NCBI GenBank assembly: GCA_021162905.1
Contig: JAGGXT010000269.1
Span: 1-6,089, forward strand
Direction of reading: 5' to 3'
DNA length: 6,089 nucleotides
Source: Candidatus Odinarchaeota archaeon
Lineage (GTDB): Archaea > Asgardarchaeota > JAGGXT01
Shown here in pieces: positions 1 through 5,120 of this stretch. The notes under the pieces were generated by a model. That model saw only the letters and a list, made by a program, of their open reading frames with translations, did not search any database and was not told the DNA's origin. The translations under genes were made by a program, and so were the position numbers. Numbering within the stretch: the first letter of the stretch is position 1; every line of letters begins with the position of its first letter.

Positions 1-1
1 C

Positions 2-841
2 AGCATTTCTCTCTTTTCAGTCCTTGTATATCATGCTGTGAGGCGAGGGAAGAAATACCTATTTGAGCTTATAGGAGGATATTTCTACGGACTATTATTA
101 GAAGCTGCAAATATAATGCTTTTTGGTACATATTTTTATAGCGATGATTTTCTTTTCATAATTGCAGGGGTCCCTGTGGCTGTTGCTCTTGGATGGGCTG
201 GCATAATATACTCTTGCATGGGAATATCTGATTCATTCGGATTGAAAGAAGAGATAAAGCCATTTTTCGATTCTATTCTTGCAATATTTATTGACCTATC
301 AATGGATGTTGTTGCAATAAGATTGGGATTCTGGTATTGGGGAATTCCTTTTAATGAGGGATGGTTTGGTGTTCCAGCTGGAAACTTTGTTGGCTGGATG
401 TTTGTCGTTTTCTACTACTCATTATTTTGTAGAATAGCAAGAAAGAAAATTAAAGACATGCGCACGTATTTTATCACTACTGTAGTGGCACTACCCTTCG
501 TTGCCTATATATTAATGGCAGCATCCCTATTAGTTACAATGATTGTTTTTATAAGAGGTTTTCAATTGTACGATCCAACAAGCCAGTTATGGATTTTTGT
601 CTTTCAATTCTCTCTTTTTCTCACAATTGTTATAATAGGGTCTATACACTTTAAGCCGACTCCAAAAAATGTAGATTGTGCATATAAGCTTGTACCATTA
701 AGCTTTCACATATTCTACATTGTTATGTTCATAATATTTGAGATGTACAGAGAAAACATAATATTGACGGTTTCGATTCCCTTCTTTTTCCTACTAAATG
801 AGATTATAATCGAGAGCTATCGTTTTTCTAGAAAGCATTAA
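2..841 (+). CDS. Carotenoid-biosynthesis-like (DUF422/CruF-type) integral membrane protein, 5'-partial
   Basis: The frame is open from base 2 to the TAA at 839-841, giving 279 residues. A GTG at 38 could be a start, but the 12 codons before it read as hydrophobic sequence ending in YHA, which suits the family, so I treat the gene as truncated by the window edge. Counting from the GTG, hydrophobic segments lie near residues 12-30, 38-62, 77-97, 115-133, 142-172, 186-205, 218-237 and 241-258. The best family signal is at residues 86-120: a D followed by GFWYW, then WFGVPAGNFVGW. This resembles the conserved D..(E/D)P...G.W.W....(Y/W)FGVP..NF.GW block of DUF422 proteins, which include CruF and bisanhydrobacterioruberin hydratase, acting on C40/C50 carotenoids in the membrane. 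The usual proline after the acidic residue is replaced by V. A role in carotenoid or isoprenoid modification is inferred, and no other carotenoid gene is visible. The gene converges on vapC with a 22-base gap. Confidence 0.68.
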   Translation, partial: SISLFSVLVYHAVRRGKKYLFELIGGYFYGLLLEAANIMLFGTYFYSDDFLFIIAGVPVAVALGWAGIIYSCMGISDSFGLKEEIKPFFDSILAIFIDLSMDVVAIRLGFWYWGIPFNEGWFGVPAGNFVGWMFVVFYYSLFCRIARKKIKDMRTYFITTVVALPFVAYILMAASLLVTMIVFIRGFQLYDPTSQLWIFVFQFSLFLTIVIIGSIHFKPTPKNVDCAYKLVPLSFHIFYIVMFIIFEMYRENIILTVSIPFFFLLNEIIIESYRFSRKH

Positions 842-863
842 AGCATTGCCCATATCTTAAATA

Positions 864-1316
864 TCAATTTTTTATGTTTCGCTTCGAAAATCTTGGATAT
901 TCTTTAATGTGCATTACGTAGCCTTTGTATTCTTTATTTAATCTATCGATTAATTTTTGATCTGCTGTAAATAAAATAGACTTTCTAAGTTTTGCAAGAG
1001 ATACGTAAGCTGCATCATAAACTGTTATACCATTAGCTATACAACTTTTGATAAACTCATGTAAAAAGTCCTTAGTGATAGAGAATAAAGAAATATCGTA
1101 ATAAAGCAAGCTCTCTCCAACATTTATTAAAATCTCATCATCAATATTCCTCTTAGAAAAACGAATTGCATTTAGTACTTCGAATGGTAAAATCATAGGT
1201 GCTATAAGCTTTATATGACCTCGAATATAATCATCTCTTAATTTTAAAGCTTCTTCACGGAAATCTTCTATTAAATACCACTTGGCAACCACACTAGCAT
1301 CAACTACGATTTCCAT
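864..1316 (-). CDS. vapC: VapC family PIN-domain ribonuclease toxin (type II toxin-antitoxin)
   Basis: The 150-residue protein is a single PIN domain. Its acidic metal-binding residues sit where the family has them: D6 in IVVDASVVAKW, E46 in LPFEVLNA, D101 in VYDAAYVSLA and D119 in FTADQKL. VapC toxins are Mg2+-dependent endoribonucleases that cleave tRNA, rRNA or mRNA when the cognate antitoxin is lost; the target cannot be read from sequence. I chose the ATG at 1316 rather than an in-frame GTG at 1334, because the bases between them carry GGAGGGA nine bases before the ATG. That motif is a strong Shine-Dalgarno sequence and would otherwise be coding. The ATG also puts the first PIN aspartate at the usual position 6. 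The gene overlaps the 3' end of vapB by 13 bases, so the two are translationally coupled. All four catalytic acids are intact, so the toxin should be active. Confidence 0.93.
   Translation of the reverse strand: MEIVVDASVVAKWYLIEDFREEALKLRDDYIRGHIKLIAPMILPFEVLNAIRFSKRNIDDEILINVGESLLYYDISLFSITKDFLHEFIKSCIANGITVYDAAYVSLAKLRKSILFTADQKLIDRLNKEYKGYVMHIKEYPRFSKRNIKN
866..880 (+). terminator. Possible T-run terminator of the carotenoid-like gene
   Basis: A run of six T (868-873) followed by three T (877-879) lies about 27 bases after the stop codon of the upstream membrane-protein gene. Archaeal RNA polymerase can terminate at such T-runs without a hairpin. The run lies inside the 3' end of the convergent vapC, so it could also be chance AT-richness. 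Confidence 0.3.
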
Positions 1317-1543
1317 CTGATAGATTCCCTCCACTTTCGAATTTCATCGGTGCTGCTCCATCCCTCATCAGGGGTAATTACTGCTTTTTCGTTCAATAAA
1401 AGAGCTATCGCAAGGTTTCGATTTTCTTCTTTCTCAATAATTTCTTCTATCTTCTCCCGTATAGCTTTACTCCAGTTAATATGTTTGAATTTCTTCATTT
1501 TTTCCTTAAGTTCCTTGGGTATCCTAAAACTAACTACTTCCAT
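1304..1543 (-). CDS. vapB: VapB-type ribbon-helix-helix antitoxin
   Basis: This is a 79-residue antitoxin directly upstream of, and overlapping, vapC. Residues 2-8 (EVVSFRI) form the predicted beta strand of a ribbon-helix-helix DNA-binding domain. Two charged helices follow, at about 9-20 and 24-40 (NWSKAIREKIEEI). The C-terminal part, about 50-79, contains GWSSTDEIRKWRESIRW. This is typical of the tail with which archaeal VapB proteins wrap the PIN toxin and block its active site. The ATG at 1543 is preceded by a weak SD, GGGGAT. As in other type II systems, VapB is expected to dimerise, bind the inverted repeats before its own gene, and repress the operon, with VapC as co-repressor. The family assignment rests on the fold pattern and on linkage to an intact VapC. 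Confidence 0.88.
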   Translation of the reverse strand: MEVVSFRIPKELKEKMKKFKHINWSKAIREKIEEIIEKEENRNLAIALLLNEKAVITPDEGWSSTDEIRKWRESIRWKS

Positions 1544-1555
1544 AGTTATCCCCGT

Positions 1556-1587
1556 TTACATGTAATACTATATTACTAAGATTACAT
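1556..1587 (-). promoter_or_regulatory. Candidate vapBC operator: cluster of inverted repeats
   Basis: Three related palindromic elements are packed between the predicted TATA box and the vapB start codon. TTACATGTAA (1556-1565) is a perfect 10-base palindrome. GTAATA (1562-1567) and TATTAC (1571-1576) form a six-base inverted repeat around CTA. TTACAT recurs at 1582-1587. The predicted transcription start, about 25-30 bases from the TATA box, falls at about 1573-1578, inside the cluster. A repressor bound here would block initiation, as expected for VapB autorepression. The repeats are directly visible; VapB binding is inferred. Confidence 0.5.
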
Positions 1588-1597
1588 ACCATTTCAC

Positions 1598-1607
1598 ATT
1601 TATAAAT
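1598..1607 (-). promoter_or_regulatory. Palindromic TATA box for vapBC, possibly bidirectional
   Basis: ATTTATAAAT is a perfect palindrome with a good archaeal TATA core. On the minus strand it lies 55 bases before the vapB ATG, leaving a leader of about 30-35 bases. On the plus strand it would place a start near 1628-1635, at the beginning of the 1629-1677 structured segment and of the GTG at 1633. No strong purine-rich BRE on either side settles the direction. Confidence 0.5.
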
Positions 1608-1628
1608 ATAATTCATAAGTCAAATCTT

Positions 1629-1677
1629 AAGAGTGAGAGAATTAGGCATTTCACTCTTTTCTCGAGATATTCCTAAT
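1629..1677 (+). ncRNA. Possible structured RNA element: hairpin with H-type pseudoknot potential
   Basis: AAGAGTGA (1629-1636) pairs perfectly with TCACTCTT (1651-1658), enclosing a 14-base loop. Within that loop, ATTAGG (1641-1646) is perfectly complementary to CCTAAT (1672-1677) just downstream. Together they give an H-type pseudoknot with connecting segments of 4, 4 and 13 bases, which is sterically reasonable. The element begins about 25-30 bases after the palindromic TATA box, so it could be the 5' end of a plus-strand transcript. The complementarity is directly visible. That it is a functional RNA is inference; no known family is recognised. Confidence 0.25.
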
Positions 1678-1821
1678 AATTCAGTTGATACACACAAGGT
1701 AGAGAGAAACGATTTAATACCCAAAGAGAAAGGCCTTATAGGTTTTACATACTGTTTGCTTATTTCAATCGCTAATTATTTATTACGAAATCTTTTAATA
1801 TCAAAAGTGCAAACTGTTTAA
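1633..1821 (+). CDS. Doubtful 62-codon ORF of unknown function
   Basis: A GTG-started frame of 62 codons with no recognisable domain. No SD precedes the GTG, but the TATA box at 1598-1607 is at the right distance for a leaderless transcript, which is common in Thermoproteota. Composition is mixed: a polar first half, and a weakly hydrophobic stretch near residues 36-53 (LIGFTYCLLISIANYLL). It ends in TAA, followed immediately and in frame by the ATG of the 1822 micro-ORF. An antisense open frame covers most of it, so at most one reading is genuine. I list it as possible rather than as a real gene. Confidence 0.15.
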   Translation: MRELGISLFSRDIPNNSVDTHKVERNDLIPKEKGLIGFTYCLLISIANYLLRNLLISKVQTV

Positions 1822-1893
1822 ATGAGGTTTGTGTATGTGGAGGATTTACGTTCTCCGTTAGCAGTAGATGTTTTATGTCTTCTTCTGGCTTAG
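1822..1893 (+). CDS. Leucine-rich 23-codon micro-ORF upstream of leuS (candidate leader peptide)
   Basis: ATG at 1822 to TAG at 1891-1893 encodes 23 residues, six of them leucine (9, 13, 18, 20, 21, 22), with the last three consecutive and followed by A-stop. It lies 61 bases before the leucyl-tRNA synthetase start. No SD precedes it, but TTTTAATATC at 1793-1802 is about 25 bases upstream, the spacing of a TATA box for a leaderless message. Leucine-rich leaders control leu genes in some bacteria through attenuation; nothing of the kind is established for archaeal leuS, so the regulatory idea is speculative. It may instead be a chance frame in AT-rich DNA or the antisense shadow of a decayed gene. 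Confidence 0.2.
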   Translation: MRFVYVEDLRSPLAVDVLCLLLA

Positions 1894-1894
1894 T

Positions 1895-1905
1895 TATTAA
1901 TATAT
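1895..1905 (+). promoter_or_regulatory. Candidate leuS TATA box
   Basis: TATTAATATAT sits 50-60 bases before the leuS ATG. Transcription would start near 1925-1930, leaving a leader of roughly 25-30 bases that includes the SD. It is the nearest well-placed TATA-like element, but AT-richness makes such matches frequent. If the true promoter is instead TTTTAATATC (1793-1802) or the box at 1598-1607, the leader would include the micro-ORF or the hairpin. Confidence 0.38.
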
Positions 1906-1938
1906 CATCTCTCTCTAATTTTGCTGGAAGAACAAATC

Positions 1939-1945
1939 GAGGTGA
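1939..1945 (+). promoter_or_regulatory. Shine-Dalgarno sequence of leuS
   Basis: GAGGTGA complements the 3' end of archaeal 16S rRNA and ends nine bases before the ATG at 1955, fixing that codon as the start. Confidence 0.8.
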
Positions 1946-1954
1946 GCTGAGAGT

Positions 1955-4876
1955 ATGTCAGAAGAGTTTCTAAACGAGTTAAGAAGAATAGAGGCTAAAT
2001 GGCAAAAGAAGTGGGAGGATGCAAAAGTTTTTGATGCAAAACCAGATCCAAGTAAACCAAAATACTTTCTAACAGTTCCTTATCCCTATGCCAGCGGGCC
2101 TTTACATATAGGGCATGGCAGAACTTACACAACTGCTGATATCTTTGGTCGCTTTATGAGAATGAAAGGATATAATGTATTATGGCCTATGGCGTTTCAT
2201 ATTACTGGAACACCTATTGAAGGTATCTCTGCTAGAATAGTTGAGGGTGATAAAGATACAATAGACTTGTACACCTATTATGTTAGCTTGTACGAGAAAG
2301 ATCATAAAAAGATAAGCGAGATAGTAGAGTCTTTCAGAGAGCCTTGGAATGTAGCAAAGTTCTTTTCAAAAGTAATCATAAATGACTTTAAAGCGTTAGG
2401 ATTTGGCATCGACTGGCAGAGAGTATTCACAACTGGAGATCCTGAATACAACCAGTTTATTACTTGGCAATTTAAAAAGTTAGCAGAAAAGGGTTTAATC
2501 AAGAAAGGGAAGTATCCTGTGCTATATTGTCCAAAGCATAAAAATGCTGTAGGTGAAGACGACATAAAAGGCGGCGACGTTATAGAAGCGGATGTTGCTG
2601 AGTTTGTTGCTGTGAAGTTTAAGACTGAAGATGGAAAATTTTTAGTGGCCGCAACTCTAAGACCGGAGACTATATATGGTGTAACAAATGTCTGGGTTCA
2701 TCCAGAAAAAGTCTATGTTGAGGCTAAGGTAGATGGAGAAGTATGGATAATCTCAAAGAGATCTGCAGAGAAGTTAATGATGCAAGATAGAAAAGTTGAG
2801 ATAATTAAGGAATTTAAGGGAGCTGAATTACTAGGGATATATGTTGAAGCTCCAACTGGTGTTAGAGTGCCTGTATTGCCAGCTACATTTGTTGATGTAA
2901 ATCATGCAACTGGAGTAGTCTATTCTGTACCAGGGCATGCCCCCTATGATTGGATGGGGCTATACGACCTAAAACGCAATCCAGAAATTTTGAAGAAATA
3001 TGGATTAGATCCTAAAATAATTGAGGATATGGAACCCATATCAATAATCAAGATTGACGGATTCGGAGATTATCCTGCTGTTGAGATATGTGAAAAGATG
3101 GGTATTAAGTCTCAAGAAGAAACTGAGTTGTTGGATAAAGCTACTGAGGAGATATATAAGAGTGAATACTATCATGGAATAATGAAAGACAACTGTGGCC
3201 CCTTTTCTGGAAAGAAGATATCTGAAATTAAGGAGGATGTAATTAAGTTTTTCAAGGAAAAGGGATGGTTTGATATAATCTATGAGGTAACCGCGAAGGA
3301 GCTACCTGTTTTCTGCCGATGTGGCGGTGAGGTTATAGTTGCGGTAATGCCTGACCAGTGGTTTATTGATTACGGTGTTAAGTGGTGGAAAGAACAAGCA
3401 TTTAAATGTCTAAATAACATGGCTATAATACCAGAGACCTACAGGAACTTGTTTGAAGCAACATTTGACTGGTTGAGAGAGCGTCCGTGTGCACGAAAAA
3501 GGGGATTGGGGACCCCATTACCATTTGATAAGTCTTGGATAATAGAATCTCTTTCGGACAGTACAATCTATATGGCATTCTATACGGTCATCCATAATAT
3601 TAGGAAATATAACATAAAACCGGAGCAACTAATCTATGAGTTCTGGGACTTTGTATTCCTAAATAATGGTGATGTTAAGGATGTAGCTAAGAAGACTGGA
3701 ATTCCAGAAGACGTGTTACAGACCATACAAGTTGAATTTCAATACTGGTATCCCAATGACCATAGGCACACGGCTCCTCCTCATATCTCAAATCATCTGT
3801 CATTCTTCATATTTCACCATGTCGCGATATTCCCAGAAAAGTATTGGCCTAAAAAGATTACGTTGAACGAAGTTGTTATCCGCGAAGGAAGAAAAATGGC
3901 AAAATCATTAGGTAATGTTATCCCATTAGCTGAAGTACCAAAAAGATACTCCTCAGACCTATACAGATTATACATAGCCTCTGCAGCAGATCTAGGCGTT
4001 GTTGTTGATTGGAGAGAAAAAGAGGTTGTCACTGTTAGGCGAAAATTGCACCAATTCTGGCTATGGATACAGAACGTTCTAGAAAAGTCAAAACGAGAGC
4101 CAATAGACCCTGAAAAAATAAGTTATCCGAGTAAGTGGCTATTATCAAGAATTAACACAACAATAAGAGAAGTTACTAAAGCGTATGAGGCAATGTCATT
4201 CAGAACTGCTATTGTTAAAGGATTTTTCGATATATTGTCAATGTTATCAAAATACGAGAAGATGGCAAGGGGCGTTCCCGAAGATGAAAAGTATAACATA
4301 TACTGGTACATCTTGGATAAGTGGATACGTATGATGGCACCAGTAATACCCCATACGGCCGAGGAAATATGGGAACGCATGGGGAATACAACATTTATCT
4401 CTGTTGAAAAATGGCCAGCGCCTGATGAATCATTAATCGACGAGAATATTGAGAGAATAATCAAAATGATTGATAACACAATCGCAGACATTAAGGAGAT
4501 AATGGGTCTATTGAAGACTAAACCCAAAAAGGCTATTATTATACTGGCTGAAAAATGGAAATACGATGCGGTGAAATCATTAGTAGAAAACAATGTAGCT
4601 CCCAACATGCGAGATATGATGAAGTTCCTAATGCAAAAAGATGAATTTAAGAAGAAAGCAAATGAAGTAAAAGCAATGGTCAATAAAATAGCTAAAGCTC
4701 AAAGATTCTGGCCATTTGCAAATCCAGAGAATGAAAGGAAAGTATTCAATGTCTTAGAGAATTACATAAAAGAGGAAACAGAATTAGAAGGCATAGAAGT
4801 TCAATTCGCTGAAGAGTCAACAGATCCAAAGGCAAAACAAGCAATTCCCGGAAAGCCATCAATAATATTGACATAA
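1955..4876 (+). CDS. leuS: Leucyl-tRNA synthetase, archaeal/eukaryotic type
   Basis: A complete 973-residue class Ia synthetase that charges tRNA-Leu with leucine in the cytoplasm. The ATP-binding HIGH motif is at residues 51-54, within YPYASGPLHIGHGRTYTT. The second signature is KMAKS at 647-651, a common variant of KMSKS. The CP1 editing domain is inserted at about 215-400. It has the threonine-containing TLRPET at 234-239 and VPGHAPYD at 324-332, whose D332 corresponds to the conserved editing aspartate, so hydrolysis of mischarged tRNA should be intact. Cysteines in CRCGG (454-458), and possibly C192/H195, are likely zinc ligands. ERPCARKRGLGT with SLSDSTIYMAFYT (509-545) is characteristic of archaeal LeuRS. 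Residues about 690-810 form the anticodon-binding helical domain, and 820-973 the archaeal C-terminal extension that contacts the tRNA, ending in the family-typical PGKPSIIL. Length is usual for archaea (about 940-970). The gene is monocistronic, with its own SD and terminator. Confidence 0.98.
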   Translation: MSEEFLNELRRIEAKWQKKWEDAKVFDAKPDPSKPKYFLTVPYPYASGPLHIGHGRTYTTADIFGRFMRMKGYNVLWPMAFHITGTPIEGISARIVEGDKDTIDLYTYYVSLYEKDHKKISEIVESFREPWNVAKFFSKVIINDFKALGFGIDWQRVFTTGDPEYNQFITWQFKKLAEKGLIKKGKYPVLYCPKHKNAVGEDDIKGGDVIEADVAEFVAVKFKTEDGKFLVAATLRPETIYGVTNVWVHPEKVYVEAKVDGEVWIISKRSAEKLMMQDRKVEIIKEFKGAELLGIYVEAPTGVRVPVLPATFVDVNHATGVVYSVPGHAPYDWMGLYDLKRNPEILKKYGLDPKIIEDMEPISIIKIDGFGDYPAVEICEKMGIKSQEETELLDKATEEIYKSEYYHGIMKDNCGPFSGKKISEIKEDVIKFFKEKGWFDIIYEVTAKELPVFCRCGGEVIVAVMPDQWFIDYGVKWWKEQAFKCLNNMAIIPETYRNLFEATFDWLRERPCARKRGLGTPLPFDKSWIIESLSDSTIYMAFYTVIHNIRKYNIKPEQLIYEFWDFVFLNNGDVKDVAKKTGIPEDVLQTIQVEFQYWYPNDHRHTAPPHISNHLSFFIFHHVAIFPEKYWPKKITLNEVVIREGRKMAKSLGNVIPLAEVPKRYSSDLYRLYIASAADLGVVVDWREKEVVTVRRKLHQFWLWIQNVLEKSKREPIDPEKISYPSKWLLSRINTTIREVTKAYEAMSFRTAIVKGFFDILSMLSKYEKMARGVPEDEKYNIYWYILDKWIRMMAPVIPHTAEEIWERMGNTTFISVEKWPAPDESLIDENIERIIKMIDNTIADIKEIMGLLKTKPKKAIIILAEKWKYDAVKSLVENNVAPNMRDMMKFLMQKDEFKKKANEVKAMVNKIAKAQRFWPFANPENERKVFNVLENYIKEETELEGIEVQFAEESTDPKAKQAIPGKPSIILT

Positions 4877-4880
4877 CCAA

Positions 4881-4907
4881 TATTATTTATTCACTTTTTT
4901 GTATTTT
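4881..4907 (+). terminator. T-rich terminator after leuS
   Basis: A T-rich tract starts a few bases after the leuS stop, with six T at 4895-4900 and four T at 4904-4907. This is the usual form of intrinsic terminator in archaea. A separate promoter appears to follow, which supports a transcript end here. Confidence 0.55.
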
Positions 4908-4915
4908 GCATATCA

Positions 4916-4923
4916 TTATAAAT
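4916..4923 (+). promoter_or_regulatory. Candidate TATA box upstream of a 24-codon micro-ORF
   Basis: TTATAAAT is a good archaeal TATA element directly after the leuS terminator. It predicts a start near 4943-4948, shortly before a strong SD at 4955-4960. Confidence 0.42.
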
Positions 4924-4966
4924 GAGCTTCAATTTTGTTGGTGAGAAGTATATTAAGGAGTTACGA

Positions 4967-5041
4967 ATGATTTGTGGTAACACCATTTTCAGCCAGTTTC
5001 ATAGATATATATTGATGAATTGTAGAAACTTGTACTGGTAG
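4967..5041 (+). CDS. Candidate 24-residue small protein or leader peptide
   Basis: ATG 4967 to TAG 5039-5041 encodes 24 residues (MICGNTIFSQ at the start, NCRNLYW at the end). It is rich in aromatic and basic residues, has two cysteines, and has no recognisable family. What favours it is the signal order: TATA box at 4916-4923, expected transcript start near 4945, SD AAGGAG at 4955-4960 six bases before the ATG, then the frame. A small hairpin (GAAACT 5025-5030 with AGTTTC 5040-5045) spans the stop codon. It lies 79 bases before the next gene and could be a leader for it, but a second TATA box lies between. Short frames with an SD also occur by chance. Confidence 0.35.
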   Translation: MICGNTIFSQFHRYILMNCRNLYW

Positions 5042-5045
5042 TTTC
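5025..5045 (+). repeat. Small inverted repeat over the micro-ORF stop codon
   Basis: GAAACT and AGTTTC form a perfect six-base stem around a nine-base loop (TGTACTGGT), and the right arm overlaps the TAG at 5039-5041. No T-run follows, so it does not look like an intrinsic terminator. Confidence 0.4.
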
Positions 5046-5060
5046 AGTAAAACCATTGTG

Positions 5061-5068
5061 CTATAAAG
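5061..5068 (+). promoter_or_regulatory. Candidate TATA box of the 5121 membrane-protein gene
   Basis: CTATAAAG lies 53-60 bases before the GTG at 5121. It predicts a start near 5088-5093 and a leader of about 30 bases. An A-rich tract follows it. Confidence 0.45.
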
Positions 5069-5120
5069 TAAAAGTTAAAAATAAAAAGTTTTCATATACT
5101 ATTCTTAAGGTTGATGCTTA

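Larger units (their letters stand above)
1544..1954. other. 411-base region without a convincing gene (vapB-leuS divergent intergenic)
   Basis: Its left 64 bases carry the vapB promoter and operators. The middle holds a weak 62-codon plus-strand frame (GTG 1633 to TAA 1819-1821), followed at once and in the same frame by ATG 1822 and a 23-codon micro-ORF. The same bases hold two abutting antisense open frames, 1957-1772 and 1775-1620, neither with a plausible start codon. The right end holds a TATA-like element and the leuS SD. I found no tRNA gene, CRISPR repeat or complete insertion sequence. Two explanations compete: a long leader or small-gene region for leuS, or the remains of an inactivated minus-strand gene. 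Confidence 0.6.
1620..1957 (-). pseudogene. Possible decayed minus-strand gene fragment (two abutting open frames)
   Basis: On the minus strand, a 61-codon frame runs from 1957 to a TAG at 1774-1772. A second, 51-codon frame runs from 1775 to a TGA at 1622-1620. They overlap by four bases, so one single-base frame change would join them into about 112 residues. Neither has an ATG or other convincing start. The conceptual protein looks mixed and plausible, for example KPEEDIKHLLL in the first part and STELLGISREKSEMPN in the second, but I recognise no family. It could be the remnant of a mobile-element or accessory gene truncated at leuS. Open frames of this size also arise by chance. Confidence 0.2.

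Noticed and set aside
835..847. Direct repeat of AAGCATT at the end of the carotenoid-like gene
   Set aside because: Seven bases, two copies, spanning a stop codon; too short to mean anything in AT-rich DNA.
1350..1565. 71-codon plus-strand frame across vapB
   Set aside because: It is the antisense of vapB, which has a recognisable fold and is coupled to vapC. The frame is serine- and phenylalanine-rich, as expected for a shadow.
1544..1954. Search for a complete insertion sequence or MITE in the vapB-leuS gap
   Set aside because: No terminal inverted repeats with flanking target duplications were found; only internal hairpins and open frames without starts.
2302..2565. Minus-strand 87-codon frame inside leuS
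   Set aside because: Entirely antisense to conserved leuS sequence, with shadow-like composition.
3814..4032. Minus-strand 72-codon frame inside leuS
   Set aside because: Antisense to the KMAKS region of leuS; no SD or promoter of its own.
4123..4683. Minus-strand 186-codon frame inside leuS, rich in I, S and F
   Set aside because: Although long, it is antisense to the anticodon-binding and C-terminal domains of LeuRS. The apparent hydrophobicity comes from complementing Lys/Glu/Asn codons.
4965..5045. Possible C/D-box guide RNA (ATGATT near 4967 and TTGATGA near 5012)
   Set aside because: The C-like boxes are imperfect or isolated, and no CTGA D or D' boxes occur at the required spacing.
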